From Chloroflexota bacterium (GTDB taxonomy: Bacteria; Chloroflexota; Anaerolineae; Anaerolineales; UBA4823), in assembly GCA_023395675.1 (NCBI GenBank), contig JAEWYL010000089.1, positions 1 to 32,500 on the forward strand: 32,500 nt of DNA, written 5' to 3'. The notes below the pieces were generated by a model, which was not told the origin of the DNA, did not search any database, and was given only the letters and a program-made list of their open reading frames with translations. This document shows positions 16,912 through 23,481 of the stretch, piece after piece. The position numbers and the translations under genes were made by a program. Every line of letters begins with the position of its first letter. Position 1 is the first letter of the stretch.

Positions 16912-18033
16912 ATGAAACAACCGAAATTCGTCTACCTGTTCACGCTGCTTGTCGTTTTTTCTCTGGTCCTGGCTGCCTGCGGCGGCGGGGCTACACAGGC
17001 GCCGGTTGCGACCGAGGCCCCTGTGGAGACTGAAGTGATGCCCGAAGAGCCGGCCGAGGTCGAGACCGAGGCGCCGGCCGAAGTGGCGACTGAAGAGCCG
17101 GCCGAAGTGGTCGAAGAGCCCACCGAGGAAGAACCTGCGGCTGAAGAACCCGCCGGCGGCTCGGAGAACCTGGGAACCCCTGAAAACCCCATTATCATGG
17201 CCCTGGCCCCCTCGGCCACCTCGCAGGAGCTGCTGGCAAGCGGCGAGGAAATCGCCCAGATGCTCTCGGAGATTACCGGCTACACCATCGAGACCACCGT
17301 GCCGACCTCTTACGGCGCGCTGGTTGAGGCCATGGGCGCCGGCAATGCTCATATCGGCTGGCTGGCTCCCTTCTCCTACGTCGTGGCGAGCGAAAGAGGC
17401 TTCGCCGATGTCGCCCTCTCCACCATTCGCTTTGGCCGCGATCACTACCCGACCCAGTATATTGCCAATGTGGACAGCGGTTTCACCGCTTACTTCGACC
17501 CGGACACCGGTGAGAGCACGGCTGACGCCGCCACCGCTCTCGCCCAGTTCGCCGACAAGAAACCCTGCTGGACCGATCCCCTGTCCTCCTCCGGCTATGT
17601 GATCCCGAGCGGTATCCTGGCGGAGAACGGCATCGAGACCCGGGCGGCGGCCTTCGTCCAGGGACACCCGACCGTGGCGCGGGCCCTGTACTCGGGCGGC
17701 ATCTGTGATTTCGGCGCCACCCACGACGGCATTCTGACCGACTCCAACCTGCTGGAAGCCCTGCCTGACCTGACCGAAAAGGTGGTGGTGATCTGGCGCT
17801 CCGACCCGGTCATCCCGAACGACACCGTTTCCTTCGCCACCGGGGTCCCGGACGAGGTGCGCCAGAAGGTGGTGGATGCCCTGCTCCAGATCTCCGAGAC
17901 CGATGAGGGCAAGGAAGCGCTCAACGCCGTCTACCAGATCGAAGGCCTGGTGGAAGTGGACGACACCTTCTACGATGAGTTCCGTGTCTTCCTGGAGGCC
18001 TCCGGGGTAGACCTGACCACCCTGGTCCCATAA
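16912..18033 (+). CDS. phnD: PhnD-type phosphonate ABC transporter substrate-binding lipoprotein
   Basis: The 373-residue protein starts at the ATG at 16912, after GGAGGAG. It has a lipoprotein signal ending LAACGGG, then an acidic low-complexity linker (about residues 25-85) made of repeated TEAPVETE and EEPAEV units. The PhnD-like domain follows: IIMALAPSATSQELLASGEEIAQMLSEITGY (shown as landmarks), HIGWLAPFSYVVASERG, DPLSSSGYVIPSGIL and DFGATHDGIL. These match the ligand-loop positions of phosphonate/phosphite binders. The exact ligand (phosphonate, phosphite, phosphate ester) is not decided by sequence. It heads an operon with phnC, two phnE genes and a hydrolase; a hairpin after it probably raises its expression over the rest. 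Confidence 0.9.
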   Translation: MKQPKFVYLFTLLVVFSLVLAACGGGATQAPVATEAPVETEVMPEEPAEVETEAPAEVATEEPAEVVEEPTEEEPAAEEPAGGSENLGTPENPIIMALAPSATSQELLASGEEIAQMLSEITGYTIETTVPTSYGALVEAMGAGNAHIGWLAPFSYVVASERGFADVALSTIRFGRDHYPTQYIANVDSGFTAYFDPDTGESTADAATALAQFADKKPCWTDPLSSSGYVIPSGILAENGIETRAAAFVQGHPTVARALYSGGICDFGATHDGILTDSNLLEALPDLTEKVVVIWRSDPVIPNDTVSFATGVPDEVRQKVVDALLQISETDEGKEALNAVYQIEGLVEVDDTFYDEFRVFLEASGVDLTTLVP

Positions 18034-18050
18034 AGCCGAGTTAAATGTGA

Positions 18051-18090
18051 AGGGAGAGAGCGGTTCATCGCTCTCTCCCTCTTTGTTTTT
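18051..18090 (+). terminator. terminator-like hairpin between phnD and phnC
   Basis: AGGGAGAGAGCG (18051-18062) pairs perfectly over 12 bp with CGCTCTCTCCCT (18069-18080) across GTTCAT. A T-rich tail (CTTTGTTTTT) follows. Partial termination or RNA protection here would give more binding protein than transporter, a common arrangement. Confidence 0.75.
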
Positions 18091-18107
18091 CACACAGTAA
18101 AGCCTTC

Positions 18108-19007
18108 ATGCTCAAAGTTGAACATCTGACCAAGGTATATCCGAACGGAACTGTGGCGTTAAAGGACGTGAGCTTCGAAGTCCCCGACGGGCAGTTCCTG
18201 GTCGTCATCGGCCTGTCCGGTTCGGGCAAGTCAACCCTGCTGCGCTGCATCAACCGTCTGGTGGATCCCACCGAGGGGCGCATCCTGTGGGATGGGGAGG
18301 ACATCACCGCCGCCAACCCGCGCCAGCTGCGCGCCATCCGCCGCCATATCGGCATGGTGTTCCAGCAGTTTAACCTGGTCAAGCGCTCTACGGTAATGAC
18401 CAACGTCCTCAGCGGGCGCCTGGGCTATGTCAGCCCGTGGGCCTCGCTCTTGGGGATCTGGCCTCGCGCCGAACGGGAGCGGGCCCTGCGCGCCCTCGAA
18501 CGGGTGGGGATCGCCGAGAAGGCCGGCGCGCGCGCCGACGCGCTCTCGGGCGGGCAGCAGCAGCGGGTGGGCATCGCCCGCACGCTGATGCAGGAGCCGC
18601 GCCTGCTGCTGGCGGACGAGCCGGTCGCCAGCCTGGACCCCGTCCTGGCGCACACCATCCTGCAGTACCTGGAAGCGCTGAACAAGACGGACGGAGTGAC
18701 GGTGATCTGCAGCCTGCACTTCCTCGACCTGGTGCAGCGTTATGCCACCCATGTCATCGCTCTGAAGGACGGGGTGAAGGTGTTCGAGGGCCAGCCCGCA
18801 GAGATCAACCGGGCGCGTTTCAAAGAGATCTACGGCGAGGAGGCCCAGGAGGTGCGCGCCGCCGCGCTCGAAACCGCGGGTCCGGAGGGCGCGGCCATGA
18901 TTGACGAAACGCTGTCCGGCGCGGCCCCGGCGGAGGATGCTCCGGGGACTTCCGGGGCGGATGGCGGGGCAGCTTCCGGGCGCCGTACGGGCGGCAGCGG
19001 CGGCTGA
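18108..19007 (+). CDS. phnC: PhnC-type phosphonate ABC transporter ATPase
   Basis: The 299-residue ATPase shows Walker A GLSGSGKST (residues 35-43), a Q-loop in MVFQQFNLV, signature LSGGQQQR (from 146), Walker B LLLADEP (166-172) and an H-loop in CSLHFLDL near residue 204, all intact. The overall pattern (HLTKVYPNGTVALKDVSFEVPDG, NRLVDPTEG) is that of PhnC. An extra C-terminal tail of about 50 residues, rich in Ala, Gly and Ser, follows the usual end and looks disordered. The ribosome site at 18108 is weak. It energises import through the two permeases downstream. Confidence 0.92.
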   Translation: MLKVEHLTKVYPNGTVALKDVSFEVPDGQFLVVIGLSGSGKSTLLRCINRLVDPTEGRILWDGEDITAANPRQLRAIRRHIGMVFQQFNLVKRSTVMTNVLSGRLGYVSPWASLLGIWPRAERERALRALERVGIAEKAGARADALSGGQQQRVGIARTLMQEPRLLLADEPVASLDPVLAHTILQYLEALNKTDGVTVICSLHFLDLVQRYATHVIALKDGVKVFEGQPAEINRARFKEIYGEEAQEVRAAALETAGPEGAAMIDETLSGAAPAEDAPGTSGADGGAASGRRTGGSGG

Positions 19008-19019
19008 CCGGGACCCCAT

Positions 19020-20408
19020 ATGAACCACGCCCAACCCGCTGCCTCATCCCGGCTCTCCCCGCTCCTGACCGGCGCGCTTTCCCTGCTCCTGCCCGGATTG
19101 GGGCAGGTCGTCTCCGGGCAGATCAAAAGAGGGCTGGCAGTCTTCTTCACCCTGCTCTCTGCTCTGGTCACCACCATCTGGTTCGCCCACCCGCTGTGGT
19201 ACATCTTTCCGGCGGCTCTCTGGCTGTGGAACGTGTGGGACGCCGCCCGCCAGCCCAGAGGCGCCCCCCTGCTGCCCGCGGTCCTGCTGTGGCTGGTGGT
19301 CGCTTTCGGCATCGGCTGGCAGGTGACCGACATCAACCCGCGCACCCTGATCGAGAACAGCCAGCGCTCGGCCTCCATCCTGCGGCCAATGCTGAGTCCA
19401 GATTTTCTCGCCCGCCGTTCCACCAGCCAGTCGTTTTGGGTGCAGGTGCAGGTCCCCTGTGTGGGCCAGCCGCCGAAGGCCGAACGGGAGCAGGATGGGG
19501 CGCGCCTCGTCGCCAGCCCCGACTGCGCCGCTATTGGGGAAACCATTTTGCTGCACGCCGAGGGGCTGCGGCCCAACTTTCCCACCGAGGTAACCTGGCT
19601 CACCCCCACCGGGGGCGTCCTGTTCCTGGGCGAGAACAACAGCCGCATGCTCACCCTGGAGACCGGACCCGACGGCTCGCTGGCGACCGCCATCCGGGTT
19701 CCGGCGCAGGCTACCTCGGATCCGGAAAACCCGCTCAGCCACCGCATCACCCTGACCCAGACCGAAACCCTGCAGGGCTACACCATCTCCACCAACGGGC
19801 GCTATATTCTGCAGGGGGTGTACGAAACCCTGGCCCTGGCGCTGCTGGCCACCACCCTGGGCGCCGTCCTGGCGCTGCCCATCAGCTTCCTGGCGGCCCG
19901 CAATCTCATGTCCGGCAACCCGATCACCGCCGCCATCTACCTGGTGGTCCGCACGGCGCTGAATTTCCTGCGCTCCATCGAGGCCCTCATCCTGGCTATC
20001 ATTTTCGTGATCATCGTCGGGCTGGGGCCGTTTCCGGGGATGCTGGCGATCACCCTGCACACCATCGCCGCGCTGGGAAAGCTGTATTCCGAGGTGATCG
20101 AAGGCATTGATCCCGGCCCCATCGAGGCCATCCGGGCGACGGGCGCCAACTGGGCCCAGGTGGTGCGCTACGGTGTCGTCCCCCAGATCATCCCCCCCTT
20201 CACCGCCCTCACCATCTACCGCTGGGATATCAACGTGCGTTCCTCCACCATCATCGGTTTTGTGGGCGGCGGAGGCATCGGCTTCTTCCTGTACCAGTGG
20301 ATCCTGCTGGGGGATTACCGCGCCGTGAGCGCCTCTTTTATCGCCATCGCGGTGGTCGTGATCCTGCTGGACTTTTTCAGCGCTCGCCTGCGCGAGCGGC
20401 TGCATTGA
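19020..20408 (+). CDS. phnE: PhnE-type permease with N-terminal membrane domain and inserted Cys-pair domain
   Basis: At 462 residues this is far longer than a usual PhnE (about 270). The permease proper is residues about 260-462, with the EAA loop PIEAIRATGANWAQVVRYGVVPQII and the IIGFVGGGGIG segment typical of PhnE. Ahead of it lie about three membrane helices (residues 12-100) beginning LLLPGLGQVVSGQIKRGL, which resembles a small TM2/DUF5683-like membrane domain. A soluble stretch of about 150 residues follows (105-258), with Cys147 and Cys169 and a beta-rich part (HAEGLRPNFPTEVTW). The same stretch occurs in the next gene. It starts 12 bases after phnC. The extra domain is expected outside the membrane, next to PhnD. 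Confidence 0.88.
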   Translation: MNHAQPAASSRLSPLLTGALSLLLPGLGQVVSGQIKRGLAVFFTLLSALVTTIWFAHPLWYIFPAALWLWNVWDAARQPRGAPLLPAVLLWLVVAFGIGWQVTDINPRTLIENSQRSASILRPMLSPDFLARRSTSQSFWVQVQVPCVGQPPKAEREQDGARLVASPDCAAIGETILLHAEGLRPNFPTEVTWLTPTGGVLFLGENNSRMLTLETGPDGSLATAIRVPAQATSDPENPLSHRITLTQTETLQGYTISTNGRYILQGVYETLALALLATTLGAVLALPISFLAARNLMSGNPITAAIYLVVRTALNFLRSIEALILAIIFVIIVGLGPFPGMLAITLHTIAALGKLYSEVIEGIDPGPIEAIRATGANWAQVVRYGVVPQIIPPFTALTIYRWDINVRSSTIIGFVGGGGIGFFLYQWILLGDYRAVSASFIAIAVVVILLDFFSARLRERLH

Positions 20409-20415
20409 CCTGTCT

Positions 20416-21567
20416 ATGGCCCTCTTCAAAACGCGTCTATTCCGCCTGATCGCCTGGACGGTGCTGGGTATCCTCCTGGTCCTGGCCTATATCCTCAGCT
20501 TCCAGGTGACCCAACCCGATTTCGTCAAGCTGGTGACGGCAGCTCCCAAGGCAAGGCAGATCTTGAGCCAGCTCATGACCCCCGACCTGTTTGCCCGCGA
20601 GGCGGTCACCAGTTCGGTTGCGCTCACCTTTCCCATCCCCTGCGGCAGCGCCGCGGAGGAAGCCGCGGAAACGGCAGGGAGCGCCCGCCTGGTAGCCGAC
20701 CCGCCCTGCGCCGAAGCCCGAGAGACCTTCAGCCTGCGCGGGGAGGGCCTGGCGCCGGACAGCGCCGTGCGCGTGATCTGGCGCCTTCCCGGGGGGGAGA
20801 GCCTGACCATCGAGCGCACCACCACCGACGCGAACGGGGCTTTCGAGGAGGAGATTCTGGCCCGGCCGATCGCCGCCACCGCTGACGGAGTCCCGGCGCA
20901 GATCGAAGCCGAGGTCAGCGTGCCCGGCGGCGCCCTGCACCCTTCCCAGGCCCTGAAAGACGTGGTGAACGCCATCTTCGTCACCATCTTCATGGCCCTC
21001 CTGGCGACCACGTTTGGCACGCTCATCGCCGCCCCGCTCAGCTTCCTGGCGGCGGCGAACATCACACGCCGCGGCCCGCTCGGCACGGCAGTCTACTACG
21101 CCAGCCGTTCGATCCTCAACATCGTGCGCTCCTACGAGCCGCTGGTGATGGCGACCATCTTCGCCCTGATCGTCGGTTTTGGCAGTCCTTTTGCGGGCGT
21201 GCTGGCGCTGGTGTTCGTGACCACCGCTTCTCTGGGGAAGATGTTCTCCGAGGCGGTGGAGAGCATTGACCCCGGTCCGATCGAGGCGGTCACCGCGACC
21301 GGCGCGAACCGGGCTCAGGTGGTGCTGTTCTCGGTGGTGCCCCAGATCATCCCGGACTTCCTATCGTTTATAATCTATCACTGGGATATCAATGTGCGTA
21401 TCTCCACCATCATCGGTTTTGTGGGTGGCGGCGGGATTGGTTATTACCTCTCCCAGCGCATCAATTCTTTCGAGTACCACAAAGCCGGGACTGCCCTGCT
21501 GGCGATTATTCTTGTGGTCTGGGTGCTGGACTTTCTGAGTTCCGAGATCCGCAAGAGCCTGGCCTGA
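20416..21567 (+). CDS. phnE: second PhnE-type permease with inserted Cys-pair domain
   Basis: The 383-residue protein has one N-terminal membrane helix (about residues 10-30), a soluble stretch (31-180), then the permease domain (about 185-383). The permease part has PIEAVTATGANRAQVVLFSVVPQII and IIGFVGGGGIGYYL. The soluble part has Cys76 and Cys98, with the same 21 residues between them as in the upstream permease, and a matching beta-rich segment (RGEGLAPDSAVRVIW, then TTTDANGAFEEEI) that looks like an Ig/IPT-type domain. It begins 7 bases after the upstream stop. The two permeases probably form a heterodimer. Confidence 0.9.
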   Translation: MALFKTRLFRLIAWTVLGILLVLAYILSFQVTQPDFVKLVTAAPKARQILSQLMTPDLFAREAVTSSVALTFPIPCGSAAEEAAETAGSARLVADPPCAEARETFSLRGEGLAPDSAVRVIWRLPGGESLTIERTTTDANGAFEEEILARPIAATADGVPAQIEAEVSVPGGALHPSQALKDVVNAIFVTIFMALLATTFGTLIAAPLSFLAAANITRRGPLGTAVYYASRSILNIVRSYEPLVMATIFALIVGFGSPFAGVLALVFVTTASLGKMFSEAVESIDPGPIEAVTATGANRAQVVLFSVVPQIIPDFLSFIIYHWDINVRISTIIGFVGGGGIGYYLSQRINSFEYHKAGTALLAIILVVWVLDFLSSEIRKSLA

Positions 21568-21570
21568 GAA

Positions 21571-22902
21571 ATGCCCGACCGTTCAGAAGAACTGCTCCCT
21601 CACCTGCTCGACCACCGTCTCCCCGGTCTCCCGGCTGGAGACGGTTTTGTCTACCCCGCTTACGAGGGCCGCTCGCTCCTGAATGTGCCGGACAGCCTCT
21701 GCCGCCTGCTGGGCGCTCCTGAGCTCGGGGCGGGCGCCCTGGACCCGCTGATCCTGAACGGCGCCGGGATGGAGGCGGGCGGGGCCCGGCGCGTGGTGCT
21801 GGTCTTGATGGACGCCCTGTCTCTGAACCGGCTCCGGCGCTGGATGGCGGGCGGCGCGGCCCCGCTCTGGCAGGACCTGGCGGAGGGCGGGCAGCTCGTG
21901 CCGCTGACCTCGATCACCCCCAGCACCACCGCGGCGGCCATGTGCAGCCTGTGGACCGGGCGCAGCCCGGCAGAACACGGCATCGCCGGGTATGAGCTGT
22001 GGATGAAGGAGTACGGGGTGGTGGTCAACACCATCCTGCACACCCCCAGTTCGTTCCGGGGCGATACCGGGGGCCTGGCGCGGGCCGGCTTTTCGGCCGA
22101 GAGCTACCTGCCCTTTCCCACCCTGGGGGCCCACCTGGCCCGAAGCGGAATCGCCAGCGTGGCCCTGATGCCGCTTGGCATCCTGAACTCCGGGCTGTCG
22201 CGCATGGTGATGCAGGGCGTGCGCCAGTTCGGGTATACCAGCCTCTCCGACCTGTGGGTGAACGCCCGCAAGCTGGTGGAAGATCCCTTTTCGCTCTCCC
22301 CGGATCCCACCCCGGTGGAACGCTCGCCGGACGGAAGGGCCTATATTTATATCTACTGGAGCGCGATCGACACCCTTTCCCACCGCTACGGGCCCGACGA
22401 TGAGCGCACGATCGCCGAGTTCGAGGCTTTCAGCCGGGCCTGCGAGCGGCTTTTTCTGGAGAAGCTGGCGCCCCAGGCGCGCCAGGACACCCTGCTGGTC
22501 TTCACCGCCGATCACGGCGCCGCGGCCACGGACCCGGACCCTTACTACGACCTGCGCGAGCACCCCGGGCTGCTGCGCCGCCTGCACCTCCTGCCCACCG
22601 GCGAGCAGCGCCTGGCCTACCTCCACATCCGTCCAGGGCAGACGGAGGCCGTGCGCGAATACATCGAACGCACCTGGCCGAACCAGTTCGTCCTGCTCGA
22701 CCCGCTCTACGCGCTGGAAGCGGGTCTGTTCGGTCCGGGCAGCCCGCACCCGGCGCTGCAAGACCGCCTGGGGGATTTGATCGCGGCGGCAAAGGGCCGC
22801 GCCTACTGGTGGTGGTCGAGCGGGGAGAACAGGCTTCTCGGCCGCCACGGCGGTTTGAGCGCGGATGAGATGCTGATCCCGTTCCTGACGCTGAAGCCTT
22901 AG
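21571..22902 (+). CDS. alkaline-phosphatase-superfamily phosphodiesterase/hydrolase
   Basis: The 443-residue protein has the metal and nucleophile pattern of type I phosphodiesterases/nucleotide pyrophosphatases: Asp81 (VLVLMDAL), a Thr nucleophile in TPSTTAAAM (Thr119 or Thr120), SLWTGRSPAEHGI, Asp267 and His271 (AIDTLSHRYG), Asp314 and His315 (FTADHG), and His331. The superfamily includes phosphonoacetate hydrolase as well as phosphodiesterases. There is no signal peptide, so it should act in the cytoplasm. It begins 3 bases after the second phnE gene. I infer that it splits the P-C or P-O ester compound brought in by the transporter; the substrate is not decided by sequence. Confidence 0.88.
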   Translation: MPDRSEELLPHLLDHRLPGLPAGDGFVYPAYEGRSLLNVPDSLCRLLGAPELGAGALDPLILNGAGMEAGGARRVVLVLMDALSLNRLRRWMAGGAAPLWQDLAEGGQLVPLTSITPSTTAAAMCSLWTGRSPAEHGIAGYELWMKEYGVVVNTILHTPSSFRGDTGGLARAGFSAESYLPFPTLGAHLARSGIASVALMPLGILNSGLSRMVMQGVRQFGYTSLSDLWVNARKLVEDPFSLSPDPTPVERSPDGRAYIYIYWSAIDTLSHRYGPDDERTIAEFEAFSRACERLFLEKLAPQARQDTLLVFTADHGAAATDPDPYYDLREHPGLLRRLHLLPTGEQRLAYLHIRPGQTEAVREYIERTWPNQFVLLDPLYALEAGLFGPGSPHPALQDRLGDLIAAAKGRAYWWWSSGENRLLGRHGGLSADEMLIPFLTLKP

Positions 22903-23027
22903 TGGACTTCTCGCTCAATGCTTGATATATGGGTTTGCTCAGGAACTTTGCGAGAGAACCACTTAGAACCTACCCTAATAATATATTTTTATGTTGTTGC
23001 GATGGGAGGCGCTCACAGGTTGAATAC

Positions 23028-23058
23028 AAAGGGGAGAGCCGCCCAGGCTCTCCCCTTT
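23028..23058 (+). terminator. terminator of the transporter-hydrolase operon
   Basis: AAAGGGGAGAGCC (23028-23040) pairs perfectly over 13 bp with GGCTCTCCCCTTT (23046-23058) across GCCCA. Its 3' arm ends in T3, followed by an AT-rich stretch. It lies 125 bases after the hydrolase stop. The AT-rich spacer 22903-23027 holds no gene I can support. Confidence 0.8.
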
Positions 23059-23092
23059 GATAAAATATTACTCTTATTCTCTAAATTCATGC

Positions 23093-23120
23093 TTGACAGG
23101 CCTTTGCAGTATGATACACT
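23093..23120 (+). promoter_or_regulatory. strong promoter ahead of the leader peptide and ABC exporter
   Basis: A perfect TTGACA -35 (23093-23098) stands 16 bases before TACACT (23115-23120), which is itself preceded by TGA, giving an extended -10. This is the best promoter in the window. Transcription would start near 23127, about 28 bases before the 18-codon ORF. Confidence 0.75.
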
Positions 23121-23154
23121 CATAGGGCATAATTCTTGCGACGGAGGAGGTTCT

Positions 23155-23211
23155 ATGAGATCCGCGAAAACTTCTGCTTTTTCCTTCAATCGATACGAGT
23201 GCGCCTGCTGA
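23155..23211 (+). CDS. 18-residue leader peptide (putative)
   Basis: The ORF encodes MRSAKTSAFSFNRYECAC. It has a very strong ribosome site (GGAGGAGG, 23143-23150, ending 4 bases before the ATG) and lies 35 bases downstream of the -10 box. Two terminator-like hairpins lie between it and the ABC exporter genes. This is the layout of leader peptides whose translation controls readthrough, as known for bmrB of Bacillus and for several ribosome-targeting resistance genes. No single amino acid is enriched, so an amino-acid sensor is unlikely. It could instead be a tiny secreted or modified peptide handled by the exporter (Cys16 and Cys18 at the end). The longer frame opening at 22918 lies upstream of the promoter and is not used. 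Confidence 0.6.
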   Translation: MRSAKTSAFSFNRYECAC

Positions 23212-23266
23212 CCGTTTCCTTTTCCTGAGCCAGTCTCTTTCCCCATTTTCAACACCAACCGATCCG

Positions 23267-23302
23267 GTCATGGGTGCGCCTGCCCCGTGGCTGTTTTGAT
23301 TT
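23267..23302 (+). terminator. first terminator-like hairpin of the exporter leader
   Basis: GTCATGGG (23267-23274) can pair with CCCGTGGC (23284-23291) over 8 bp with G-U wobbles across a 9-base loop. A T-rich tail (TGTTTTGATTT) follows. The 3' arm can instead pair with GCCGCGGG at 23392-23399, the 5' arm of the second terminator (8 bp, one wobble), so the two could be mutually exclusive. Confidence 0.5.
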
Positions 23303-23391
23303 AAACCGAATCCAGCCGGGTTTCTTCCGCCTCTGGCATCTTTTTAACGATGCCGCCTGAGGGAGTTCACCTGGCCGGTTATCGTGTATGC

Positions 23392-23420
23392 GCCGCGGGA
23401 TCACGCGGCTGTTTTGCTTT
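23392..23420 (+). terminator. second terminator-like hairpin of the exporter leader
   Basis: GCCGCG (23392-23397) pairs with CGCGGC (23404-23409) across GGATCA. The tail TGTTTTGCTTT is nearly the same as that of the first hairpin. It lies about 60 bases before the exporter start and is a candidate attenuator. Confidence 0.6.
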
Positions 23421-23481
23421 AACCCGGCGGGCAAGGCCGGCCGGGCGGGATCCCACAGATCGGGAAAGAACGGTTTTCGTA

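Noticed and set aside
19044..20429. A 461-codon minus-strand open frame across the first phnE
   Set aside because: It is a shadow of a gene with clear permease motifs; the composition is Gly/Gln/Asp-rich without hydrophobic segments.
22918..23211. A 97-codon reading of the frame that contains the leader peptide
   Set aside because: The longer start at 22918 runs through the operon terminator and the promoter. Only the last 18 codons lie downstream of the promoter and follow a strong ribosome site.
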